NCBI GenBank assembly: GCA_004297485.1
Contig: SCTM01000041.1
Coordinates: forward strand, 40,641-104,640
DNA from: Rhodospirillaceae bacterium
GTDB lineage: Bacteria; Pseudomonadota; Alphaproteobacteria; Rhodospirillales; Rhodospirillaceae
Length of the DNA stretch: 64,000 nucleotides
Reading direction: 5' to 3'
The notes beneath the pieces are model-generated. The model searched no databases and was not told where the DNA came from. It saw nothing but the letters and a program-made list of their open reading frames with translations. Position numbers and translations under genes: made by a program. This document shows positions 29,130 to 38,409 of the stretch, piece by piece (the first letter of the stretch is position 1; every line of letters starts with the position of its first letter).

Positions 29130-30629
29130 CTAAGCCAGGACGTTCAACTGCCCGACCGACATCACCCCGAGCTGGGTGGATGTAAAGCCCGAAACCTGAA
29201 GCGTATTGAGTGCGGCCAGCGCCGCCGGGGCGAGCTCGGGAATCTGGGTGACGGTGAAAGCGCCAATCTCCGACGTCGTCAGGGCGACCATCTGGCTGCC
29301 GACCAGCCCTGAAACGACGGTGGTCGTGAGAACGGCAATATCCGTCGTCGTCAGAGCTGCCAACTGGCTGGCGGTAAACCAGATCGCCGTACTCAGAACG
29401 GCGATCTGTGTCGGGGCCAATGCGGCGATGACCGAGGTCGAGAGCAGACTGGCCACTTGGGTGTCGGTCAACTCAGCGAGCACGGTCGCCCTGAACCCGC
29501 TCAGCTGCGTTGCCGACAGTACAGACAATTCCGTGGTGGTCAGGCTTTTGACCTGATTGGCGGTAAGCGCTGCCAATGCCTTCGACGTCAGGGCGCTGAA
29601 ATTGGTGGTGCTCAGGTCGCTGATGTCGGTGACCGACAATCCGGCGATCTGTGTCGAGGTTAACACCGCCATGGCGCTCGTGCTCAGAGCGTTCACCTGT
29701 GTCGTGGTCAAAACCTTCATTACGTTCTTCACCAGGCCGCTGGCCTGGGTCGATGTCATGACGGCCAGGTCGTTGGCACTGAAGCCCTGCGCTTGTGTCG
29801 TCGTGAGATTGTGAATCTGGGTCGACGTAAGTCCGCTGAACGCCGTCGTACTTAATGCGCCGATCTGTGTCGACGTCAGGCCGACAAACTGTCCGCTGGA
29901 AAGTGCCCCGATGTCGGCCGACGAAAGCGCGTTCAGTTGATCCGAGGAGAGTGCAGGTGCCTGGTGCACATTTATCCCGCTCGCCTGCGTGGTCGTGAGT
30001 GCCGCCAGTTCCGTCGTGGTAATCGCCTGAATCTGCAAAGAACCGAGCGCTGAAATCTCTGTGGACGTCAGTCCATTCAATTGCGATGTCGTGAGACTCG
30101 TAATCTGAACCACGCTCAGACCCTTGACCTGGGTCGTCGTCAAGCCGCCGATTTGGGTGGCGGTCAGCGCGCCAAAGGTTGTGGTGTTAAGGCGCCCAAT
30201 CTGGGTCGATGTGAGTCCGTCCACCTGCCCGACCGTCAGCGCGGCAATAAGGGTGGTGGTGAAAGCGTTGAGCTGGGCGGCATCGAGAGACGCCAGTTCG
30301 CTGGTGGTCAGACCGGCGCGCTGTGTCGTGGTGAGAAGCGCGAGTTCGGTCGTCGTGAGTCCGTCGAACTGCACGGGAAAGAGATTCTTGATCTGCGTCG
30401 AGGTCAGGCCCGAAAAGCCCGAGGTCGAAAGGGCCCCGAGCTGTGTTGACGTCAGCCCGCGCACTTGGCTCGTAGCCAAGCTTCCCACTTGCGTCGCGGT
30501 CAACACGGCAACCTGCCCCGGCAGCAGGTAACTCAGATTAAGGCTGGTCAACGCCGCAAGCTGCGTGGTGGTCAGCCCGGCAATATAAGCCGTGGTGTAG
30601 GCCTGGACGGTCGTTCGGCTGAGATCCAT
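29130..30629 (-). CDS. Short octapeptide-repeat paralog (499 aa, about 61 octads); function unknown
   Basis: Same octad motif, same 10-aa N-cap (MDLSRTTVQA vs MTLSATSVHA), Phe markers at units 8,18,32,42 in the same register as the giant paralog. Confidence 0.88.
   Translation of the reverse strand: MDLSRTTVQAYTTAYIAGLTTTQLAALTSLNLSYLLPGQVAVLTATQVGSLATSQVRGLTSTQLGALSTSGFSGLTSTQIKNLFPVQFDGLTTTELALLTTTQRAGLTTSELASLDAAQLNAFTTTLIAALTVGQVDGLTSTQIGRLNTTTFGALTATQIGGLTTTQVKGLSVVQITSLTTSQLNGLTSTEISALGSLQIQAITTTELAALTTTQASGINVHQAPALSSDQLNALSSADIGALSSGQFVGLTSTQIGALSTTAFSGLTSTQIHNLTTTQAQGFSANDLAVMTSTQASGLVKNVMKVLTTTQVNALSTSAMAVLTSTQIAGLSVTDISDLSTTNFSALTSKALAALTANQVKSLTTTELSVLSATQLSGFRATVLAELTDTQVASLLSTSVIAALAPTQIAVLSTAIWFTASQLAALTTTDIAVLTTTVVSGLVGSQMVALTTSEIGAFTVTQIPELAPAALAALNTLQVSGFTSTQLGVMSVGQLNVLA
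29139..30599 (-). repeat. Tandem 24-bp octapeptide coding units of the short paralog (two irregular units)
   Basis: 487 codons = 59 octads + one 9-mer (LLSTSVIAA) + one 6-mer (LSTAIW). Confidence 0.85.
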
Positions 30630-30886
30630 TGCGCCTTACGCGGAACAGTTGAAGGACTTCACACTACACCGGTCGCGGATCGCACACACGTCCTTTGGGG
30701 CGCGCAACAAAATTATAACGGATAATCAAGGCATTGCATTAAAATACGATGGGGGTTGTGGGACGGTTGCACGACACGCGTGCCGGATATGGCTTGACGG
30801 CCCTCGCCACGCCGTCAAGGTCGGCACCGACGCCCCCCGGCATGCCGTGTGGGGCCGTTCATTCGAAGACGGGGCGGCGGCAGGCC

Positions 30887-31765
30887 ATGAAGATTAAATC
30901 CGACGATTTCCGCGTACGGGCTGGTGCGGCCGTCGTCCTCAAGGACTGGGCGACGAAGGTAAAACCGGTCTACGCCTCGAAGGAGAACTACCGCGAGCTT
31001 CTTCAGGAGCATGTGACGCAGCTTAGCGATCTTCAGGAACTGCTCTATGCCTCCAATCGCTATTCCCTGCTGGTAATCTTTCAAGCCATGGATGCGGCCG
31101 GCAAAGACAGCGTCATCAAGCATGTCATGTCCGGGATCAACCCCCAGGGCTGCCAGGTGTTCAGCTTCAAGCATCCCGGCGGCGATGAACTCGAGCACGA
31201 TTTTCTCTGGCGCGCCGCCGTGCGTTTTCCGGAACGCGGTCACATTGGAATCTTCAACCGGTCCTATTACGAAGAAGTGCTGATCGTGCGCGTGCACCCC
31301 GACCTGTTGACGGCGGAGGGTATCCCCAACGGCCTGGGCGAGCCCAAGGATGAAATTTGGACGGCGCGCCACCGCTCGATCCGTCATCTGGAAGATCATC
31401 TCCATCGCAACGGCACACGGATCGTCAAGATTTTCCTCCATCTGTCGAAGGAGGAACAGCGCCGACGTTTTCTTGCCCGCATCGACGAACCGCATAAGAA
31501 CTGGAAGCTCAGCATGGCGGACATCGAGGAGCGCAAATATTGGAAGCAATATATGCGTGCCTACGAAGACTGCATTTGCGCGACAAGCACCAGCGATGTG
31601 CCGTGGTATGTGGTTCCCGCCGACGATAAGCCCAACGCGCGCCTGATCGTGTCGCAGATTATCCTTGATCGGCTGAGGGCGTTGAAGTTGGATTATCCCA
31701 AGACAACCGCTGCCCGTCGCAAAGAACTGCTGGCGATCCGTAAATGCCTCGTCAAAAAAAATTGA
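30887..31765 (+). CDS. Polyphosphate kinase 2 family protein
   Basis: ATG 30887; Walker A '[33 protein letters not shown]', '[22 protein letters not shown]', '[23 protein letters not shown]'. Confidence 0.92.
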   Translation: MKIKSDDFRVRAGAAVVLKDWATKVKPVYASKENYRELLQEHVTQLSDLQELLYASNRYSLLVIFQAMDAAGKDSVIKHVMSGINPQGCQVFSFKHPGGDELEHDFLWRAAVRFPERGHIGIFNRSYYEEVLIVRVHPDLLTAEGIPNGLGEPKDEIWTARHRSIRHLEDHLHRNGTRIVKIFLHLSKEEQRRRFLARIDEPHKNWKLSMADIEERKYWKQYMRAYEDCICATSTSDVPWYVVPADDKPNARLIVSQIILDRLRALKLDYPKTTAARRKELLAIRKCLVKKN

Positions 31766-31778
31766 GGCTCTTGTCCGT

Positions 31779-32516
31779 ATGGATCGAAGCGGCGGTGGAG
31801 TCAGTCGCGGCGTGATGATGCGGCTCCATCCCAATTGGCGTCTTCTTGCCGTGATCCTTGCCGTGGTTGTCGGTCCACCGGTCGCCGCCGTGGCGCTCAT
31901 GGCAAAGGTTCCGCCCGTTGTAACCCCCTTGATGATTCTGCGAACCTTGGGATATCAGGCGACTTCCAAACTGCCGGCACCCCACGGCTGGGCCTATCAG
32001 TGGGTACCGCTGACGCGGATCGCGCCATCCTTGGCCCGCGCCGTGATTGCCGCCGAGGACACGACGTTCTGCAGCCACAACGGCTTCGATCCAGAGGCTT
32101 ATAACCGCGCCTGGGAAAACTACAGCGAGGGCATCGTTGCGCGCGGCGGCTCGACCATCACCCAGCAAACCGCCAAGAATGTGTTCCTGTGGCCGGGGCG
32201 AAGCGTTCTGCGCAAGGGTGTGGAGACATTGCTGACGCCATTGTTGGAAGCCATCTGGGGCAAGCGCCGCATCATGGAGGTTTATCTCAATGTGGTGGAA
32301 TGGGCGCCGGGCATTTACGGCGCGGAGGCCGCCGCCCGATTCCATTTTCACCACGGCGCCAACGAACTCAGCCCCCGCGAGGCGGCATTGCTCGCCGCGG
32401 TGTTGCCCAGCCCGCGTCACTGGTCGGCGAGCGCGCCGGGGCCCTATGTGGAAAGCCGCGTCGGCACCATCATGGCGCGCGAGTCGGAAGTGACGACGGG
32501 GTGTGTGGGAAGATAA
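31779..32516 (+). CDS. mtgA: Monofunctional biosynthetic peptidoglycan transglycosylase
   Basis: 'AVIAAEDTTFCSHNGFD', 'GGSTITQQTAKNVFLWPGRSVLRKGVE', 'KRRIMEVYLNVVEWAPGIYGAEAAARFHF'. Confidence 0.93.
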   Translation: MDRSGGGVSRGVMMRLHPNWRLLAVILAVVVGPPVAAVALMAKVPPVVTPLMILRTLGYQATSKLPAPHGWAYQWVPLTRIAPSLARAVIAAEDTTFCSHNGFDPEAYNRAWENYSEGIVARGGSTITQQTAKNVFLWPGRSVLRKGVETLLTPLLEAIWGKRRIMEVYLNVVEWAPGIYGAEAAARFHFHHGANELSPREAALLAAVLPSPRHWSASAPGPYVESRVGTIMARESEVTTGCVGR

Positions 32517-32520
32517 GTCC

Positions 32521-33306
32521 TCAGATCACAATCGACGTCGCTTCATTGTCCAACATGCGCATAATGGACAAAGCCGCCATATGCGACGTCTTGGGATTGT
32601 CCGGCGACGGATTTGCGTTGATTTCCAGAATCAGTTTCCCGAAAGCACCCTCGGCCTCGAGATGATGAACGTTCTGGGTGACGCCCGGATCGGCGACGAG
32701 GGTCACAGTCGTATCTTCAAATCCTAATCCAGCAAGGGCCGCAGTGGCGGCGACGTTGGCATTCTTGGGAAAGGTGGACGCGGCCTCGCGCGCGTTGCCG
32801 GAAAAAATCACCGTCGGCTTTGTGATGGCCGCGAGATCGTGGGTCTTTTCCGCCGGGGTGCCGCTCCAGGCTTTCGGAGGCTTTGACGAACGCAGCGTGA
32901 CTTTTGTCAGGCCGGCCAGTTTTCCCGCCGAAAGCGCATCCACACCGGGCAGCGCACCCGCCGGTAACTTGAGCTGCGCGGTTGATCGTTCGGCGGCGGC
33001 CTTCAAGTCACGCCATAGATCCGCATCGGCAAGACTGCCCGTGGACACGATGATCAGATCGATGCCGGCGTCGAGCACCAGGGTTCCGTAGGCCCGCACC
33101 GCGCCGTGGCCGGCGCATTCCACCACCAGATCGGGCGCGAGTGCCCGGAACGCGGGCCAGGTCTGCACCACGGGATGGGTTCCCACGGAAACTTTATCCT
33201 CGGGCAGACCGAGCGCGCCGACGACGGTAAAGCGGTCGGACCGCTCCTTGCAAAACCTCGTCACCAGTTTGGCGATGGCGCCGTTCCCGATCAGTCCAAT
33301 CTTCAC
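32521..33306 (-). CDS. Aspartate dehydrogenase (NadX-like)
   Basis: GTG start 33306; 'VKIGLIGNGAIAKLV', 'VVECAGHGAVRAYG', 'PKNANVAATAALAGLGFEDTTVTLVADPGVTQNVHHLEAEGAFG'. Confidence 0.88.
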   Translation of the reverse strand: MKIGLIGNGAIAKLVTRFCKERSDRFTVVGALGLPEDKVSVGTHPVVQTWPAFRALAPDLVVECAGHGAVRAYGTLVLDAGIDLIIVSTGSLADADLWRDLKAAAERSTAQLKLPAGALPGVDALSAGKLAGLTKVTLRSSKPPKAWSGTPAEKTHDLAAITKPTVIFSGNAREAASTFPKNANVAATAALAGLGFEDTTVTLVADPGVTQNVHHLEAEGAFGKLILEINANPSPDNPKTSHMAALSIMRMLDNEATSIVI

Positions 33307-33399
33307 CGTGAATTCCTTGCGAAAGGCCGCCCGCTGTTTTCCGAAAAAAGGCTCTAATGGCAAATGAACAGCGACGCAAGGTCGGGTTATACGCCCCGG

Positions 33400-33951
33400 T
33401 TACGGATGACTGTCATGCCATTTCTTGACGGCAGCCATGGTCTTTTCCACGTGGCCGGTCGGGTCAAGGGCGGAGTAGGCGAAAATGATCCTGTCGTCGG
33501 GAGAGATGACATACGACGTGCGATCGGCAACGCTTGGCTTGAACCATAGAACCGCATCGTAGGACTTCATGATCTTTTGGTCGCCGTCGGCGGCCACGGC
33601 GAATTTATTGCGGCATTCGCTGACGGAGAATTTATCCAGCGTTTCTATATTGTCGTAGGACACGCCGATCACGGTCGCGCCCAGGGCTTTGAAGTCGTCG
33701 GTCGCCGCGGCGAAATTGTGGGCTTCGATGGTGCAGCCCTTGGTAAAAGCGGCGGGGTAGAAATACAGCACGACCGGCCCGTTCTTGAGGGCGTCGGCCA
33801 GGGAGAAAGTGAACTCCTTGCCGCCAACGGACGCAGGCGCGGTGAACAGCGGCGCGACGGCGCCCTCCTTTAATGTCGCGAAAGCCGGAGGCGCACAAAG
33901 CATCGCCGCCAGAGTCCAAACGCAAGTGAACCACGCGGAGATGCGATTCAT
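33400..33951 (-). CDS. Exported peroxiredoxin (AhpC/TSA family)
   Basis: Signal peptide 'MNRISAWFTCVWTLAAMLCAPPAFA'; 'VVLYFYPAAFTKGCTIEAHNFAA'. Confidence 0.88.
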   Translation of the reverse strand: MNRISAWFTCVWTLAAMLCAPPAFATLKEGAVAPLFTAPASVGGKEFTFSLADALKNGPVVLYFYPAAFTKGCTIEAHNFAAATDDFKALGATVIGVSYDNIETLDKFSVSECRNKFAVAADGDQKIMKSYDAVLWFKPSVADRTSYVISPDDRIIFAYSALDPTGHVEKTMAAVKKWHDSHP

Positions 33952-33988
33952 AACAGCTCTCCCTTCCGACGAGGATGAGATTGGCGTG

Positions 33989-34597
33989 TTAGGCAGTTTC
34001 GCGCACGGCCGCAAGCCGGTGTTCCAGTTCGCCGAGACGATCAGCACCCCAGAACGGCTCGCCGTCGAGTACCACGAAAGGCGCGCCAATCATGCCATCG
34101 GTCTTGGCATCTTCGAGCACGTTCACCACCGCCGCCTTGGCTGCGGGATCGTCCGCGGCGGCCTTGATGTCGTCGAGGTTCAATCCCGGCAGCGCGCGGC
34201 AAGCTTTGACGATATCACCGACGGACGCCACGGATTCGCCCCGCCCGAACAGCGCCGACATGATCGCCTTGGCGTAGAGGTGGCTGAAGCCTTCGTCCTT
34301 GGCTTTCAGGCGCCAGAACATCTGCCGCGCCAGCCTCACGTCCGGCGGAAACGGATCGGGCATCTTGCAGGGCAATCCCTCGCGCGCGCAGGATCGTTTG
34401 AAATCCAGGACGAGATACTTGAACTTTGCCGGAATCAACGGCGGCGGCGTGATCCCTTGTGCCTTGAACAGATGGCCGAGGGAGATTGCCCGCCAATCGA
34501 CAGTCCGGCCATGACGCGCGGCCACCTCGTCGACGCGGTGGACGGTGATGTAGGAGAATGTGGACGTAAAATCGAAGTAGAATCGCAGCGGCGTCAT
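33989..34597 (-). CDS. 2-hydroxychromene-2-carboxylate isomerase / DsbA-family protein
   Basis: 'LRFYFDFTSTFSYITVHRVDEVAARHGRTVDWRAISLG', 'DGMIGAPFVVLDGEPFWGADRLGELEHRL'. Confidence 0.88.
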   Translation of the reverse strand: MTPLRFYFDFTSTFSYITVHRVDEVAARHGRTVDWRAISLGHLFKAQGITPPPLIPAKFKYLVLDFKRSCAREGLPCKMPDPFPPDVRLARQMFWRLKAKDEGFSHLYAKAIMSALFGRGESVASVGDIVKACRALPGLNLDDIKAAADDPAAKAAVVNVLEDAKTDGMIGAPFVVLDGEPFWGADRLGELEHRLAAVRETA

Positions 34598-34617
34598 GGA
34601 AGGAAAATTCTCCCGCG

Positions 34618-35412
34618 TCAGCCGATCATTGCCACGGCGCGCTCAGCCATGACGCCGATCAGATGCGCCCGGTATTCCGGTGTGGCATGGATGTCGCCGT
34701 TGAGATCGCCCGGTGGCACGGCGATGCCCTTGATCGCCGACGGCACGAAGGACTTGGTCAAGGCCTGCTCCATGCCGGGAATGCGAAACACACAAGGTCC
34801 GGCGCCGGTAACAGCCACGCGAATCCCCATGGATGTGTCCGCGACCATCACGCCGACGATGGCATAGCGCGACGCCGGATTGGGGAACTTCATGTAGGCG
34901 GCGCGACGCGGCACGGGAAAACTGACCTTCGTCACCAACTCGCCCGGTTCGAGCGCGGTTTCAAACATGCCGGTGAAAAAGTCGTCGGCGGTGATAGTGC
35001 GTTTCGAAGTGTGCACGGTGGCGCCGAGGCCGACGACCGCGGCCGGATAGTCGGCAGCGGGATCATTATTGGCGATGGAGCCGCCGATGGTGCCGCAGTT
35101 GCGCACCTGAGGATCGCCGATGCCGGACGCCAACGCGGCGAGCGCGGGAATCGCACGTTTGATATCCGCCGAGGCGGCCACGTCCGCATGACAGGTGGTG
35201 GCGCCGACGGTCACCGTGTTGCCGCTGACAGAGATGCCCTTGAGGTCGGCGATGGCACCCAGATCAATCACGACCGACGCGTGGCGCAAGCGTTGCTTGA
35301 GCGTCGGGATCAGGGTCTGGCCACCAGCCAGAAAGCTCGCCTCATCGCTCGCGCCGTGCAATTTGACGGCATCGGCGAGGGTCGCCGGACGCTGATAATC
35401 GAATGTGTACAT
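34618..35412 (-). CDS. FAD-binding medium subunit of xanthine oxidase/CO dehydrogenase family
   Basis: 'FLAGGQTLIPTLKQRLRHASVVIDL', 'NCGTIGGSIANNDPAADYPA' FAD-binding motifs. Confidence 0.9.
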   Translation of the reverse strand: MYTFDYQRPATLADAVKLHGASDEASFLAGGQTLIPTLKQRLRHASVVIDLGAIADLKGISVSGNTVTVGATTCHADVAASADIKRAIPALAALASGIGDPQVRNCGTIGGSIANNDPAADYPAAVVGLGATVHTSKRTITADDFFTGMFETALEPGELVTKVSFPVPRRAAYMKFPNPASRYAIVGVMVADTSMGIRVAVTGAGPCVFRIPGMEQALTKSFVPSAIKGIAVPPGDLNGDIHATPEYRAHLIGVMAERAVAMIG

Positions 35413-35415
35413 CGG

Positions 35416-35898
35416 TCAGCCTCCGCCCGTCATGGCTGCGGCACCGGCGGCGATCGCCTTGACGATACCGTGATAGCCGGTGCAACGGCACAAGTTGCCT
35501 TCAAGCTCGTGGCGGATGGTGGTTTCATCCAGGGGTTTTCCCTTATGGCGCTCGACCATGGCCAAGGCGCTCATTACCATGCCCGGCGTGCAGAAGCCGC
35601 ACTGCAGACCGTGGTGTTCGCGAAAAGCCGCTTGCATGGGATGCAAGGTGCCATCGGGTTTGGCGACGCCCTCGATGGTCGTGACGTTGCGGCCGTCGGC
35701 CTGAACCGCGAGGAACGTGCACGCCTTTATCGACCGGCCATCCAGGTGCACCGTGCAGGCGCCGCACTGGCTGGTGTCGCAACCCACATGGGTTCCCGTC
35801 AGACCGAGCTTCTCACGCAATACCTCGACCAGCAGAGTGCGCGGCTCGACCTCGGCTGTGCGCTCGGCGCCGTTGACCTTGAGAACAATCTTAACCAT
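35416..35898 (-). CDS. 2Fe-2S small subunit of xanthine oxidase/CO dehydrogenase family
   Basis: '[16 protein letters not shown]', '[13 protein letters not shown]', '[12 protein letters not shown]'. Confidence 0.93.
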   Translation of the reverse strand: MVKIVLKVNGAERTAEVEPRTLLVEVLREKLGLTGTHVGCDTSQCGACTVHLDGRSIKACTFLAVQADGRNVTTIEGVAKPDGTLHPMQAAFREHHGLQCGFCTPGMVMSALAMVERHKGKPLDETTIRHELEGNLCRCTGYHGIVKAIAAGAAAMTGGG

Positions 35899-35979
35899 GT
35901 CTGCTCACCCGCTCCCGGAACCGTACGCGCCCTGACGCGATCTCGTGGTCCGATTCTGACATTCGCTCCGCTGGCGCGA

Positions 35980-36636
35980 TTACCAGACGACCAGAATAAT
36001 TCCCACCAACGCCGCCAGCGCCACCAGAACGGCCATCCACGTGCCGAACCCGATGGGCTTGAAGTCCGCGAGGGCATCGCGGGAGATCGCACCGTCGGCT
36101 TTAACCGTAGCCGATGCGGCCTGCGGTGTCACCGCCGCCTGGGACGGAGTCGGCGCCGCGGCCTGGGGTGCAACCGTAACGGACGGTGCCGCGCTTCGTC
36201 CGGCAGCCTCGGCACCGAATTTGGCGAAGAATTCGTCGGCGAGCTTTTTCGCTGTGGAATCGATCAGTCGCGAGCCGATCTGGGCCAGCTTGCCGCCCAC
36301 GGCCGCGTCAACTTTATAAGACAGCAGGGTTCCTCCGGGCGCGTCGGCAAGGCGCACGACGGCGCCGCCCCGGGCAAAGCCGGCCACGCCGCCCTTACCC
36401 TCGCCGCGGATGGTGTAGCCGTTAGGCGGGTCCAGATCGCTCAGGGTGACCACGCCTTTGAAGGTCGCCTTCACCGGCCCGACGGTGGCGGTCACGACCG
36501 CCTCGATCTGGTTGTCCGGCAGAGCCGCCATGGACTGGCACCCGGGAATCGCGGCCTTGAGAATGTTGAGGTCGTTGAGCGCCGCCCACACCGCCGGACG
36601 CGGTGCGGCGATAAGATACTCCCCGGTCATTTCCAT
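35980..36636 (-). CDS. CoxG-like SRPBCC protein with C-terminal membrane tail
   Basis: 'MEMTGEYLIAAPRPAVWAALNDLNILKAAIPGCQSM'; C-terminal hydrophobic 'WMAVLVALAALVGIILVVW'. Confidence 0.88.
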   Translation of the reverse strand: MEMTGEYLIAAPRPAVWAALNDLNILKAAIPGCQSMAALPDNQIEAVVTATVGPVKATFKGVVTLSDLDPPNGYTIRGEGKGGVAGFARGGAVVRLADAPGGTLLSYKVDAAVGGKLAQIGSRLIDSTAKKLADEFFAKFGAEAAGRSAAPSVTVAPQAAAPTPSQAAVTPQAASATVKADGAISRDALADFKPIGFGTWMAVLVALAALVGIILVVW

Positions 36637-36861
36637 CGACAGGTCTCCAACGCACGTGAAAGAGGGCTAAGACTGAAAGAACGGGTTTGCCCGGGGTAGG
36701 AGAAAAAAGCAACTAGTGGTCCGATTCCAACATTCGCGTCCCGGTTCGGCAGGCTGTCTTACGAAGGTTAGAATCATAGGACGGAGCTTTAGGTTTGAGC
36801 GCCCGTTCCACATGCAGTTTACGGCTTACACGGGGCCGCGTCCGATGAATTCTGAGGGATA

Positions 36862-38184
36862 TCACCGCTTTTGCCCCCGGAACCCACGCCCTTTGCCGAT
36901 TGCCGCCGTCCCGAACCGGGCCCGCACCGCGTCCATGGCCTGTTCAACCTTTGCCATATGCACTTTTCCGTCAACGTTACTATCGGCAAACAGGTCCGGC
37001 GGGTCCGCTTCCGACGCGTCGCACAGATCGTCAATGCCCACGCCGATGAGGCGGAAGCGCGCGCCTTGCCTCTTTTGCGCCGCCGTCTCCCGTTCCACCA
37101 ACGGCTTGGCGGCACGATAAATCTGTTCGGCCAATTGTGTGGGCGCGTTCAGGCGGTGATGGCGGGTCAGCAATTTGAATCGGGCGGTTTTCAATTTGAC
37201 GGTGATCGAGCGTCCGGCAACGCCCTTCGCCTTGAGGCGCGCGGCGACCCGCTCGCATAGCGGCCAAAGTTTGTGCAACAAGTCCTCCACCTTGGCGATG
37301 TCCCGGTCGAATGTCGTTTCCGCCGAGATGGTCTTGGCGGTGCGATCGCTATGCACCGTGCGCTCGTCCAGACCCCGCGCAAGATTGGCCAGCAGAGTAC
37401 CGGTCTCACCGTAACGGGCAGCCATTTCCATTGCCGGCCGCGCCTGGATATCGCCGATGGTGAACAGGCCATCGACCTTGAGCCGGCTGGCCAGGGCTGG
37501 GCCGACCCCGGGCAGGCGCGTCACCGGCAGATCGTGGAGGAATGTCACCGCCTCGGCGCGGCCGATGACTGTAAAGCCACGGGGCTTGTTCATGTCCGAA
37601 GCCATTTTCGCCAGGAATTTTGTATCACTCAGGCCGATGGATACGGTGATCCGGACCTCGCGTTCGATCTCGCGGGCGATGTGGGCCAGCGTCGCCGCTG
37701 GCGTACGCCGGAACAGCGCCGCGGTGCCGGAAAGATCAAGAAATGCCTCATCCAGTGACAAAGGCTCCACCAAAGGCGTCGCCGCGTCGAAGATGGCACG
37801 AACCTGTGCCGCCACCTGTTTGTACTTCTCCATGTTGGGACGGATCACCACCGCGTCGGGACACAATTCCAGTGCCTTGTACATGGGCATGGCGGAGCGT
37901 GGACCGAACCGGCGCGCGACGTAACAGGCGGTGGCAACCACGCCGCGTCCGCCGTCATGGCCCACCAGGACCGGGCGATCCGCGAGCGCCGGGTTGTCGC
38001 GCTTTTCGATGGCGGCGTAGAACGCGTCGCAATCGATGTGAGCAATGGCGAGACGGCCCAACTCCGGGTGGGACACAAGACGATTGGAGCCGCACCGGGG
38101 ACATGAATTGGGCGCGCGGGGGAATTCCGCGAGGCAATCGCGGCAAAGGACGGTGACCGAGGCCAAAGACGCAGCGTCGCTCAT
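36862..38184 (-). CDS. dinB: DNA polymerase IV (Y-family) with N-terminal zinc ribbon
   Basis: 'IAHIDCDAFYAAIEKRDNPALADRPVLVG', 'PLSLDEAFLDLSG', N-terminal CRDC..CPRC. Confidence 0.92.
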   Translation of the reverse strand: MSDAASLASVTVLCRDCLAEFPRAPNSCPRCGSNRLVSHPELGRLAIAHIDCDAFYAAIEKRDNPALADRPVLVGHDGGRGVVATACYVARRFGPRSAMPMYKALELCPDAVVIRPNMEKYKQVAAQVRAIFDAATPLVEPLSLDEAFLDLSGTAALFRRTPAATLAHIAREIEREVRITVSIGLSDTKFLAKMASDMNKPRGFTVIGRAEAVTFLHDLPVTRLPGVGPALASRLKVDGLFTIGDIQARPAMEMAARYGETGTLLANLARGLDERTVHSDRTAKTISAETTFDRDIAKVEDLLHKLWPLCERVAARLKAKGVAGRSITVKLKTARFKLLTRHHRLNAPTQLAEQIYRAAKPLVERETAAQKRQGARFRLIGVGIDDLCDASEADPPDLFADSNVDGKVHMAKVEQAMDAVRARFGTAAIGKGRGFRGQKR

Positions 38185-38409
38185 GGCGGATACTCGTAGA
38201 TGCGGCTGGCGGTAATCCCGGCTGCGTCCTATATGCACCGAGCGGGGCTTCCTTACATACCCTTATGGCAGATCTTAGCGCACGTCCCGTGGGGCGCGAA
38301 TCGGCTTTCCGCGCAAGACCTGCGCAATATAATGAATGAGGGGCCGTTTTATCCGGTGCGGTATGACGACGGTACCGGAAAAAAATTCTAGGCTTGAAAG
38401 GGCGAAACC

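Noticed and set aside
22533-30629. Octad proteins as TALE-like DNA-binding or pentapeptide-repeat proteins
   Set aside because: 'LTxxQV' superficially resembles the start of a TALE helix, but the period is 8, not 33-35, and lacks RVD-like positions; the period is also not 5, so it is not a pentapeptide-repeat protein.
30815-31900. 361-aa minus-strand ORF
   Set aside because: Antisense to PPK2, which has clear Walker and family motifs.
34663-36699. 678-aa plus-strand ORF
   Set aside because: Antisense to three well-supported genes (FAD subunit, 2Fe-2S subunit, CoxG); product is Arg/Gly/His-rich with no family motifs, typical of high-GC shadow ORFs.
38200-38391. 63-aa ORF upstream of the ABC exporter
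   Set aside because: Overlaps the dinB 5' end, no motif, poor support as a gene.
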